Of a stretch of 17,901 bases of DNA, positions 1-6,263 are shown one piece after another; position 1 is the first letter of the stretch; each line of letters starts with the position of its first letter. The translations under genes were made by a program, and so were the position numbers. The stretch spans positions 1-17,901 of the forward strand of contig JAMOOS010000049.1 in the NCBI GenBank assembly GCA_027065245.1, written 5' to 3'. The notes under the pieces were generated by a model. It was not told the DNA's origin and did not search any database. It saw only the letters and a program-made list of their open reading frames with translations. This DNA is from Desulfuromonadaceae bacterium (lineage in GTDB: Bacteria > Desulfobacterota > Desulfuromonadia > Desulfuromonadales > Desulfuromonadaceae).

Positions 1-347
1 TAACCCAGGTTCTCGATACGTTCTGCCGGACTGACCACATCGGTAAGACGTAAACCGAGTTTATCATCCACCAGCACCACTTCCCCCCGAGCGATCAGGC
101 GGGAATTGACGTACACATCCAACGGCTCGTTGGCGGAGCGCCCCAACTCCACCACATAGCCTTCATCCATTTTCAGCAGTTCGCGCACCAGAATTTTAGT
201 GCGGCCAACCTCCACCGACAACTCCAGCGGAATATCCAGCAGCAATTCAAGATTTTTAAGCTCGTCCTGCAGTTCCGAGTGTTCCTCTTCGACATCGGCA
301 CCGTCTTCTGCAACAGGGTCGACGGCTGTCTCTTCGCTGTTTTCCAT
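1..347 (-). CDS. fliN: FliN, flagellar motor switch C-ring protein (3' end at window edge)
   Basis: FliN forms the base of the cytoplasmic C-ring with FliM and takes part in rotation switching and in docking of the export apparatus. The visible 115 codons give an acidic N-terminus (about residues 1-35, many Glu/Asp) followed by a SpoA/FliN domain: LLDIPLELSVEVGRTK, then a central MDEGYVVELGR stretch, then LIARGEVVLVDDKLGLRLTD and a terminal SPAERIENLG. E. coli FliN ends in a similar TPSER region. The last two bases in the window are TA, so the next codon is probably TAA or TAG and the gene is probably complete to within one base. The ATG lies 8 bp after the fliM stop; an AAAGGAG ribosome binding site sits about 12 nt upstream, slightly long. 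It is the last visible gene of the motAB-fliLMN block; export genes such as fliP would be expected beyond the window. Confidence 0.93.
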   Translation of the reverse strand, partial: MENSEETAVDPVAEDGADVEEEHSELQDELKNLELLLDIPLELSVEVGRTKILVRELLKMDEGYVVELGRSANEPLDVYVNSRLIARGEVVLVDDKLGLRLTDVVSPAERIENLG

Positions 348-355
348 AATGGCTA

Positions 356-1345
356 TTATCTCCTTTGACTTATCCGTCCAAGAACTTTCAACGCTTTTTC
401 GCCGTCACGCAGTCCGGCCAGACCGGTAAACTTTGGCTGCCCCTCCACCAGCAGTGTCATCTCACTGTCAAGACGACAATCCAGGTCGATTACATCACCG
501 ACACGCAGATCAAGAATTTCACGCACATTGAGGCTGACACTGGCCAGCTGAGCGACAACTTCCACCTCCATCTGCATCACCTCGGCCGCCAGGGCGCTGG
601 CCCACTGGCTACCGCTGCTGGTGGCGCCAAGCTCACTTTTTAGTTTTTCACGAATCGGATCGAGGGAACTCAGGGGGATGGCCAGCCGCAACTTACCGCT
701 GCTCTGATCGATCTTGACTTTGAATACGGCTACCATCATCTCGGTATCGGCGGGCACAATAGTTACCAGGCGCGGATTAACCTCCACCCGCTGCAGTTGG
801 GCGTCTAATTGCTCAACGGCAGCAAAAGCCTTGTTCATCTCCTGACAACATTCGGCTATAGTCTCGCGCAGGATATTCAGCTCGATGGTGGTCATCCGCC
901 GGGCGGGGATAAGCGGGTCCTGTTCGACATTACCACCGCCGAGCATAATCTCCACCTGGGCAAAAGCCACTTCGGGATCGAAAATCAGCAGACCGCTTTT
1001 TTTGAGTGGATCGAGAGAAGTAATGCCGTAAACTTGGTTGTTGCTGCACTCGCTGATAAGGGTTTCGTATTCCACAGAACCAATATTTTCCCGTTCCACC
1101 ACCACTGCCCGTTGCAGGCGGCTGGAAAATGCAAAGGTGAGGTTGCGGGCAAAGGCATCGAGCAGAATATCAAAATTAGCCAGCCGTACGCCGGACTGAG
1201 TCTTGGTCTGAACCAGACTGAATCCGCTGACATGCGCCGCCGGCTCCTCGCCGTAATCCTCAACCTCCAGCTCGGAATCGAGGCTGCCGCTTTTGACCGC
1301 CGACAGCAGCTCGGCTATCTCCTCTTTGGAGAGAATCCGCTCCAA
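356..1345 (-). CDS. fliM: FliM, flagellar motor switch protein, TTG start
   Basis: FliM is the middle C-ring protein; it binds phospho-CheY through its N-terminus and contacts FliG and FliN. The 329-residue length is normal for the family. The N-terminal ERILSKEEIAELLSAV matches the CheY-P binding motif (ILSQDEIDALL in enterics). The middle domain has the conserved IMLGGG loop (about residues 133-138), and the C-terminal SpoA domain (about 250-325) is similar to FliN. The start codon is TTG. It must be the start, or very near it, because the CheY-binding motif begins two codons later and no in-frame ATG occurs before the middle domain. A GGGGG ribosome binding site overlaps the fliL stop codon and ends 5 nt before the TTG, so fliL and fliM are 9 bp apart and probably translationally coupled. 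Confidence 0.97.
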   Translation of the reverse strand: MERILSKEEIAELLSAVKSGSLDSELEVEDYGEEPAAHVSGFSLVQTKTQSGVRLANFDILLDAFARNLTFAFSSRLQRAVVVERENIGSVEYETLISECSNNQVYGITSLDPLKKSGLLIFDPEVAFAQVEIMLGGGNVEQDPLIPARRMTTIELNILRETIAECCQEMNKAFAAVEQLDAQLQRVEVNPRLVTIVPADTEMMVAVFKVKIDQSSGKLRLAIPLSSLDPIREKLKSELGATSSGSQWASALAAEVMQMEVEVVAQLASVSLNVREILDLRVGDVIDLDCRLDSEMTLLVEGQPKFTGLAGLRDGEKALKVLGRISQRR

Positions 1346-1354
1346 CAGCGCCCC

Positions 1355-1837
1355 CTACTGCACAACAAATTCGGTGAAATAGATCCCTTTGACCTTGCCT
1401 TTGGTAAGTATTTTGTTCAGCCGGGCGATAATTTCCGCCCTGAGCTGCAATTTACCCTGCAAATCGTTGAGTTCGGCAAAGGTTTTGTTGCCCACCAGCA
1501 AAATAATACTGTCGCGAATCTGCGGCATACGCTGATTAACCTCGGCCACGGTCTCCTCGTTTTCCAGCTCCAGCGTAACCGATGCTTTCAGATAGCGGGT
1601 TTCATTCTTGTCGAGAATGTTGATGATAAAATCGGAGATATCCACCATGGGACCAACCTGCTCTTTTTCCACCTCTTCAACTTCGGCAGATGCGGCCTCC
1701 TGGTTCTGCACCGAACGGGCACCAAGCAGGTAAGCGGCCACGCCCACCGCCGCCACCAGCACCACCACGCCGATAATGACAAAAATCATCATTTTGCTTT
1801 TGCCACCTTTTTCTTCTTTTACCTCATCATCGGCCAT
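1355..1837 (-). CDS. fliL: FliL, stator-associated membrane protein
   Basis: FliL is a single-pass inner-membrane protein whose periplasmic stomatin-like domain surrounds the stator and supports torque and stator stability. The 160 residues show a short charged cytoplasmic N-terminus (MADDEVKEEKGGKSK), one strong transmembrane helix at about residues 16-40, a Glu-rich linker, and a FliL domain with DISDFIINILDKNETRYLKASVTLE near residues 65-90. It ends in IYFTEFVVQ, typical of the family's YFTxFVxQ terminus. The ATG is preceded by GGGAGAG about 7 nt upstream. Its position directly after motB and before fliM fits its role at the stator-rotor interface. Confidence 0.95.
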   Translation of the reverse strand: MADDEVKEEKGGKSKMMIFVIIGVVVLVAAVGVAAYLLGARSVQNQEAASAEVEEVEKEQVGPMVDISDFIINILDKNETRYLKASVTLELENEETVAEVNQRMPQIRDSIILLVGNKTFAELNDLQGKLQLRAEIIARLNKILTKGKVKGIYFTEFVVQ

Positions 1838-1887
1838 TGTTTATCTCTCCCTGTGTCTTAATCACTCACCGCACCAGCAAAGGCGTT

Positions 1888-2628
1888 CTAAAACGGTAAC
1901 TGTTCCGAAGCATCAATCAGGTACGGCAGCTGCTTGCGGTAACTGCCCAAGCTCTCCAGTACAAACTCTACCCGCCGATTCTTGGCGCGATTTTCCGGCG
2001 AATCGTTAGGAACCAACGGATGTTCGGCACCGTAACCGACCGCTGACATGCGATCAAGCGGAAACAGCTTGTTTTTCTGAAAATACTTGAGTACCGACAC
2101 CGCCCGCGCCACCGACAGATCCCAGTTACTCATCTGTGATTTCGCATAGGGAACGTCATCGGTATGCCCTTCGACACGCAATTGCAGCGGCAACGGCCTC
2201 ACCAGGCTGGCAACCTTGGCCAATACCGGCAGCGCTTCCGGCTTGAGTTTGGCACTGCCCGGTGGAAACAACACCGACTCATTTACGCGCAAAATAACCG
2301 CGCCGCGATCCTTCACCAGCTTGATGGTGGGATCGAGACGCAGCCGCTGCATCTGGGTCATGATGCGCGAATACAACCGCTGCACCAGATCATCCTGCAC
2401 CGGCGCCATCTCAATAAGCGACGGCGGCGAGATCTCCTTCTGATCCTTACCGCCAAACACACCAAAGGCGCCACGCAACGACCCGGCCGCCGCGCTGAAT
2501 TTGACCTGATCCATACTGGCCATTGACAGCAGCAACACAAAAAACGTCAGCAGCAGTGTCACCAGATCACTGTAGGTGATCATCCATTCGGGAGCACCTG
2601 CAGGTTGTTTTTTAGGCTTCTTTTTCAC
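1888..2628 (-). CDS. motB: MotB, stator protein with OmpA-like peptidoglycan-binding domain, GTG start
   Basis: MotB (or PomB) anchors the stator to peptidoglycan and provides the ion-binding aspartate. Of 246 residues, the basic N-terminus is followed by a single transmembrane helix (about 17-38) in the context PEWMITYSDLVTLLL. Asp21 is the expected ion-carrying residue. A plug/linker region follows. The OmpA-like domain (about 110-230) carries VEGHTDDVPYA at 152-162 and NRRVEFVLE near the end. The start is GTG with GGAG 5 nt upstream, 46 bp after the motA stop. The wording of the transmembrane helix (WM.TYSDL.TLLL.FFVLLLS) resembles PomB/MotS more than enteric MotB, which bears on ion choice. 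Confidence 0.96.
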   Translation of the reverse strand: MKKKPKKQPAGAPEWMITYSDLVTLLLTFFVLLLSMASMDQVKFSAAAGSLRGAFGVFGGKDQKEISPPSLIEMAPVQDDLVQRLYSRIMTQMQRLRLDPTIKLVKDRGAVILRVNESVLFPPGSAKLKPEALPVLAKVASLVRPLPLQLRVEGHTDDVPYAKSQMSNWDLSVARAVSVLKYFQKNKLFPLDRMSAVGYGAEHPLVPNDSPENRAKNRRVEFVLESLGSYRKQLPYLIDASEQLPF

Positions 2629-2674
2629 ACCAGCTCCACTAACGGGAAACAGTCGGTTGCAAAAACGGGGACAG

Positions 2675-3442
2675 CTATTTGTTGAAATTACTTTCCCGCA
2701 ACGATGGAGCTACAAAGGCATGAAGCCGCTGCTCCATTACCCGCGGGTTTTCTCCAGCGAGGATGGAGTTCATCCCCTCGGCGATCAGGGTTTTACCCAG
2801 CAACTCATTGGCCGAGCGGTGCTTAAGCTTGCCCGACATGGGGGTAAATACGATGTTCGCAGCAACAGCGCCGTAAAAGGTGGTCAGCAGCGCCACCGCC
2901 ATGGCCGGGCCGATGGAGGCCGGATCATCCATGGTCTGCAGCATCTGCACCAGACCGATCAGGGTACCGATCATCCCCATGGCCGGAGCATAGGCGGCCA
3001 TGGTAGTAAAGATATCGGCACCGCTTTCGTGCCGTTCCATTATATATTCCAGCTCTTTGTCGAGCATCTCGCGCAGAGTTTCCGGCTCCTGACCGTCCAC
3101 CGCCATCTGCAACCCCTTGAGAAAAAACGGATCTTCCACCTGAGACATAACCGACTGCAGAGAAAGAATCCCCTCTTTACGCGCCTTGCCGGAAAATTCT
3201 ATCAGTTGGGCGATAATTTCTCCCGGCGGCTGTTCCTTGATAAACAGGGTTTTTTTTGCCACAGACACCGCCCGCATCACCTCTTTAAATGGATAATGCA
3301 CCAAAGTAGCACCCACGGTCCCCCCAGCAACAATCATCAGCGACGGTGGATCGATAAACAGCATGATTGAGCCGCCACTCATCATGGCCGCCAGCACCAG
3401 GCCAAACGCAATTACCGCCCCGAGAACAGTTGAAATATCCAT
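2675..3442 (-). CDS. motA: MotA/PomA-type stator protein, sodium-type signature
   Basis: MotA forms the pentameric part of the stator that converts ion flow into torque on FliG. The 255-residue product has four hydrophobic segments: about 5-22, 33-50, 145-168 and 178-200. A cytoplasmic loop carries ARKEG at 87-91, matching the torque residues R88/K89 of PomA. The two conserved prolines are P153 in AYAPAMG and P201 in FTPMSG. T160 (GTLIGL) and T187/T188 (LLTTFYG) match sodium-type PomA/MotP; proton-type MotA of Bacillus has Ala there. The start is the ATG of MDISTV, with AAGGG about 8 nt upstream. The reading frame stays open further upstream, but that extension lacks a ribosome binding site and is not MotA-like. 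The gene follows a 214-bp gap after flgE, so it may have its own promoter. Calling it pomA would be equally defensible. Confidence 0.95.
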   Translation of the reverse strand: MDISTVLGAVIAFGLVLAAMMSGGSIMLFIDPPSLMIVAGGTVGATLVHYPFKEVMRAVSVAKKTLFIKEQPPGEIIAQLIEFSGKARKEGILSLQSVMSQVEDPFFLKGLQMAVDGQEPETLREMLDKELEYIMERHESGADIFTTMAAYAPAMGMIGTLIGLVQMLQTMDDPASIGPAMAVALLTTFYGAVAANIVFTPMSGKLKHRSANELLGKTLIAEGMNSILAGENPRVMEQRLHAFVAPSLRESNFNK

Positions 3443-3478
3443 ATAAAAACCCTTAGAGCAACGATGACATGACCTCAC

Positions 3479-3494
3479 GGCAACGATGCCACCA
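3479..3494 (-). promoter_or_regulatory. Weak candidate sigma54 promoter upstream of motA
   Basis: The minus strand reads TGGTGGCATCGTTGCC. The GG and GC pairs stand exactly 12 bp apart, as at -24/-12 in RpoN promoters, and the -12 element is TTGC. The rest of the -24 box (consensus TGGCACG) does not match. The expected start point is about 26 nt before the motA ATG. RpoN control of flagellar genes is known in Geobacter, so the idea is reasonable, but a match limited to GG and TTGC can occur by chance. Confidence 0.22.
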
Positions 3495-3557
3495 CAAACA
3501 GGCACACGCCGCTGTTAATCCGCTATTTTACACACTTATACCACTATAGGAAACAGT

Positions 3558-3572
3558 TAAAAACCCTTTTTA
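3558..3572. repeat. Short AT-rich palindrome in the flgE-motA gap
   Basis: TAAAAA-CCC-TTTTTA, a perfect 6-bp inverted repeat with a 3-base centre. It lies 14 bp downstream of the large hairpin as flgE is transcribed. It may add a U-rich element to that hairpin or be part of an AT-rich promoter zone for motA; the sequence does not decide which. Confidence 0.35.
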
Positions 3573-3586
3573 CCCGCTCAAACGAC

Positions 3587-3623
3587 GTGTGCCGAAACAG
3601 TCTCACAGACCGTTTCGGCACAC
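3587..3623 (-). terminator. Strong hairpin after flgE (attenuator, processing site or terminator)
   Basis: The two 16-base arms are 3587-3602 and 3608-3623. They pair at 15 of 16 positions around the 5-base loop TCACA; 12 consecutive outer pairs (GTGTGCCGAAAC with its complement) are perfect. It lies 33 bp past the flgE stop. No U-tract follows directly on the minus strand; the first T-run comes over 20 nt later. It is therefore not a textbook intrinsic terminator and may instead protect the flgE mRNA 3' end or reduce read-through into motAB-fliLMN. Confidence 0.6.
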
Positions 3624-3656
3624 TGATACAACTCATCTACCTGAAGCGACCATCGG

Positions 3657-5120
3657 TTACCGTTTAAGATTGATCAACTCACCCAGCAACTCATCTGTTG
3701 TAGTAATAATCTTCGAATTAGCCTGAAAACCACGCTGGGTGGTAATCATTTTAACAAATTCCGCCGCCAAATCGACGTTGGACATCTCCAGCGAATTGGT
3801 GAATATTTTACCTACCCCGGAACCGACGGTACCAACGATGGGCGAACCGGAAGCGTCGGTAGCCTCATACATGTTGTTGCCGGCTTTCATCAATCCCAAC
3901 GGATTGGAGAATTTGGCCAGAGCAATTTTTGCCAGCTTACGCGGCTCACCGTTGGAGTAATTACCAAGGATATTGCCTTCGTTATCAATGTTAAGACTCA
4001 CCAGAGTACCGGTAGCGTAGCCATCCTGGGTCTGCGATATAACATCAGATTCACTCGAATACTGCGTGGCGTTGAAAATAGTAGCGATCTGCTGGGATGG
4101 TTCGGCCTCGTTCACCCAACTGAGCGCTCCGGCTATTGTTTGCGTGTGCGGCTGCGGGTCTATAAGCTCCACATCTGTCGGCAGCGGATACGGTTCCGCC
4201 TCGGTGCTGGTAGTAACGTACAGGTTACCGTTAGCATCGTAGGTGCGGTCAGCATCGGTCGAAGCAGCCCACGCTCCACCGGAATTGATGGTACTAGACA
4301 GATCTTTCACGTTAACAAGACGCCCGCCGGTATCAAAAGACAGCATGGTACGACCAACCTCTACCCAATCCGGGATCGGCGCGGTGTCGGTTACCTCGGC
4401 GCCGACCACCAGGGTATGCGACTCCCACTGCATGATACCAGTGGGATTACTGGCCGGATCAAGCTTGTTGAAGTAGGTAGTAGCCAGATGTTCATGCCCC
4501 AGGGAATCAAACAGCCGCACCGACGATGCATAAGTACTGGTTTTTACAGGGTCAGTAATGTCAAACGGTGATGTCGCATCGCCCACCGTTCCCAGATAGG
4601 TATCGTTGGCATTGAGGTTGGTGGCCAGCGTCAGTTTACTGGTAGGCTTGGCAGGCGAAAACGACCGCATAGCAATAGTCATATCGGTGATGTCGCCGGT
4701 AGTATTGCCATCATCGTCAAGGTAGTAGCCCTGCACTGCGTAGCCTTCGGGATTGACCAGGGTGCCGGTATGATCAAAACGAAACGCACCAGCACGGGTG
4801 TAGTTGATGGTGGCACTGTCGGGACTGCTCACCATGAAAAATCCCGGCCCTTCTACGGCCAGATCGGTATTGGATTCGGTGGATTCAAATGTCCCCTGGC
4901 TGAAAATGTTATCCACAGTGGACAAACCGGCACCGCGCCCCACCTGTGATGCACCGCCACTGCCGGCAACTTCCGCCGACAACAGATCGGAAAACACCGT
5001 CCGGCTCGATTTGAAACCGATGGTATTGCTGTTGGCAATATTATTGCCCAACACCGTCAGGGCGTTGCCATTGGCGTTGAGACCGCTTACACCACTGTAC
5101 AACGAACTTTGAATTCCCAT
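3657..5120 (-). CDS. flgE: FlgE, flagellar hook protein
   Basis: FlgE polymerises into the hook, the universal joint between rod and filament. The 487-residue product has the N-terminal rod/hook motif (SLYSGVSGLNANGNALTVLGNNIANSNTIGFK in the first 40 residues, including the ANxNTIGFK signature). Hook domains with Ser/Thr/Asn-rich repeats fill the middle, and the C-terminus has SNVDLAAEFVKMITTQRGFQANSK ending in ELINLKR. It is longer than E. coli FlgE (402), which fits an enlarged surface domain. The ATG of MGIQSS is chosen because GGAGG lies 8 nt upstream; the frame continues to a GTG at 5147 without a better site. It is the last gene before a strong hairpin. Export is by the flagellar type III system, so no Sec signal is expected or seen. 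Confidence 0.96.
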   Translation of the reverse strand: MGIQSSLYSGVSGLNANGNALTVLGNNIANSNTIGFKSSRTVFSDLLSAEVAGSGGASQVGRGAGLSTVDNIFSQGTFESTESNTDLAVEGPGFFMVSSPDSATINYTRAGAFRFDHTGTLVNPEGYAVQGYYLDDDGNTTGDITDMTIAMRSFSPAKPTSKLTLATNLNANDTYLGTVGDATSPFDITDPVKTSTYASSVRLFDSLGHEHLATTYFNKLDPASNPTGIMQWESHTLVVGAEVTDTAPIPDWVEVGRTMLSFDTGGRLVNVKDLSSTINSGGAWAASTDADRTYDANGNLYVTTSTEAEPYPLPTDVELIDPQPHTQTIAGALSWVNEAEPSQQIATIFNATQYSSESDVISQTQDGYATGTLVSLNIDNEGNILGNYSNGEPRKLAKIALAKFSNPLGLMKAGNNMYEATDASGSPIVGTVGSGVGKIFTNSLEMSNVDLAAEFVKMITTQRGFQANSKIITTTDELLGELINLKR

Positions 5121-5192
5121 AACTTTCTCCTCCGTATGCGCCGCCACAGACCGTTGGCAGCGCGCGGGCTCCCTGCAAGAGGACCGGCCCGG

Positions 5193-5576
5193 TTAAGCGA
5201 TAATCGCGCTATCAATATTGGTAAAAACGTTGCCCTTCAATTGCTCCTGGTCGGAAACTGTTACCACGGTATTATCCCTGACGCTGACCACCAGAGCTGT
5301 GCTGTCCAGCAGCACCAGCGAATCCCGACACCCTTTTTTATCGGCCAGTTTCACCGCCTGGTTTAGCCGCCCCAGAGATTCGGCATCCAGTTTTATGCCA
5401 CGGCTCTGCATCCGCATGGTGGCGTGCTTGGAAAAACGAACGCCGCTGCCCAGTTGCGCACCGAGTACCTGATCAAAGGAGACCGACCCAGCGCCAGGCT
5501 GCTGCTGTTTTTTTACCGCGGTGCCGCCCGTCGGCGCATGCACCGGCTGCGGCAATATAATTACCCGCTCCGGCAT
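5193..5576 (-). CDS. Flagellar operon protein of the TIGR02530 type (function not established)
   Basis: A 127-residue soluble protein lying between flgD and flgE. The N-terminus is Pro/Gln-rich and flexible. The core (about residues 47-110) begins FSKHATMRMQSRGIKL, which matches the conserved start of the small flagellar operon family TIGR02530 ("flg_new"). It continues through VSVRDNTVVTV and ends near NVFTNIDSAIIA. There is no signal peptide and no membrane segment. The family occurs at this exact place, flgD-X-flgE, in many Firmicutes, Thermotogae and Deltaproteobacteria. A role in hook assembly or hook export is inferred only from that conserved position. The ATG is 2 bp after the flgD stop and has a strong GGGGGA ribosome binding site. 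Confidence 0.85.
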   Translation of the reverse strand: MPERVIILPQPVHAPTGGTAVKKQQQPGAGSVSFDQVLGAQLGSGVRFSKHATMRMQSRGIKLDAESLGRLNQAVKLADKKGCRDSLVLLDSTALVVSVRDNTVVTVSDQEQLKGNVFTNIDSAIIA

Positions 5577-5578
5577 GA

Positions 5579-6244
5579 TCAGTTCCCCCTTACACTTTCT
5601 ACTTCGCTGACCAGAAACTCACCGTTATTGGTCACCAGCATATCGCCGTCGCTGTGCAGATCAACACCGACAACACTACTGCTGATCAGGGCGGTAGCAG
5701 CTACGGCGTTATCGCCGGAGTGTGCCACCACATCTATGGTATAGCGTCCGCTGGGCAAGGTGCCGGTCCCATCGTGACCATCCCAGGCGAAGAAGTGCTG
5801 TCCGGCGGACATCTCAGTACCGGGCAAGGTTGCAACTACGGCGCCACTGGCATCTTTAATGGTAATTTCGACATTATCAGCGCCAGCGTCCAGCTTGTAG
5901 CCAAGTTGCACCGGGCTACCGCTAAAATCAAACTCTGACGATCTGGTTACCACCTGGCGACCAATCATCGACAACGCCGACATCCGCTGCATCTCGGCAC
6001 CGTTCTGACGCATATTTTCAAGATTATCGTTTACATTGAACAACTGCTCCAGCGAACTGTACTGGGCCAACTGCGCCGTAAACTCGGTGGCGTCCTGGGG
6101 GTTCATGGGATCCTGATTTTTAAGCTGCTCCACCATCAGCATCAAAAAATCATCCTTGCCCAGGGCATTGGGACCACCGGACAGCTGCGACTTGATCTGG
6201 GCTTTGCTGGTAGTTGCCGCAGAAGTATTGGATACTGCAGTCAT
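5579..6244 (-). CDS. flgD: FlgD, hook cap protein
   Basis: FlgD caps the growing hook and is required for FlgE assembly. Of 221 residues, the N-terminal third carries the family core GKDDFLMLMVEQLKNQDPMNPQDATEF at about 29-55, then AQLAQYSSLEQL. The C-terminal part (about 100-195) is the FlgD Ig-like/tudor hybrid region, with FAWDGHDGTGTLPSGRYTIDV. AAGGAG lies 7 nt before the ATG. It sits between fliK and the small TIGR02530 gene, the usual order for hook genes in this type of operon. Confidence 0.96.
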   Translation of the reverse strand: MTAVSNTSAATTSKAQIKSQLSGGPNALGKDDFLMLMVEQLKNQDPMNPQDATEFTAQLAQYSSLEQLFNVNDNLENMRQNGAEMQRMSALSMIGRQVVTRSSEFDFSGSPVQLGYKLDAGADNVEITIKDASGAVVATLPGTEMSAGQHFFAWDGHDGTGTLPSGRYTIDVVAHSGDNAVAATALISSSVVGVDLHSDGDMLVTNNGEFLVSEVESVRGN

Positions 6245-6263
6245 AAATCAACTCCTTCCCGCG

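Noticed and set aside
809..1861. 350-codon plus-strand frame
   Set aside because: It is antisense to fliM and fliL, both clearly identified, and shows no recognisable motif.
2576..3370. 264-codon plus-strand frame
   Set aside because: Antisense to motA and motB, with a His/Arg-rich composition typical of shadow frames.
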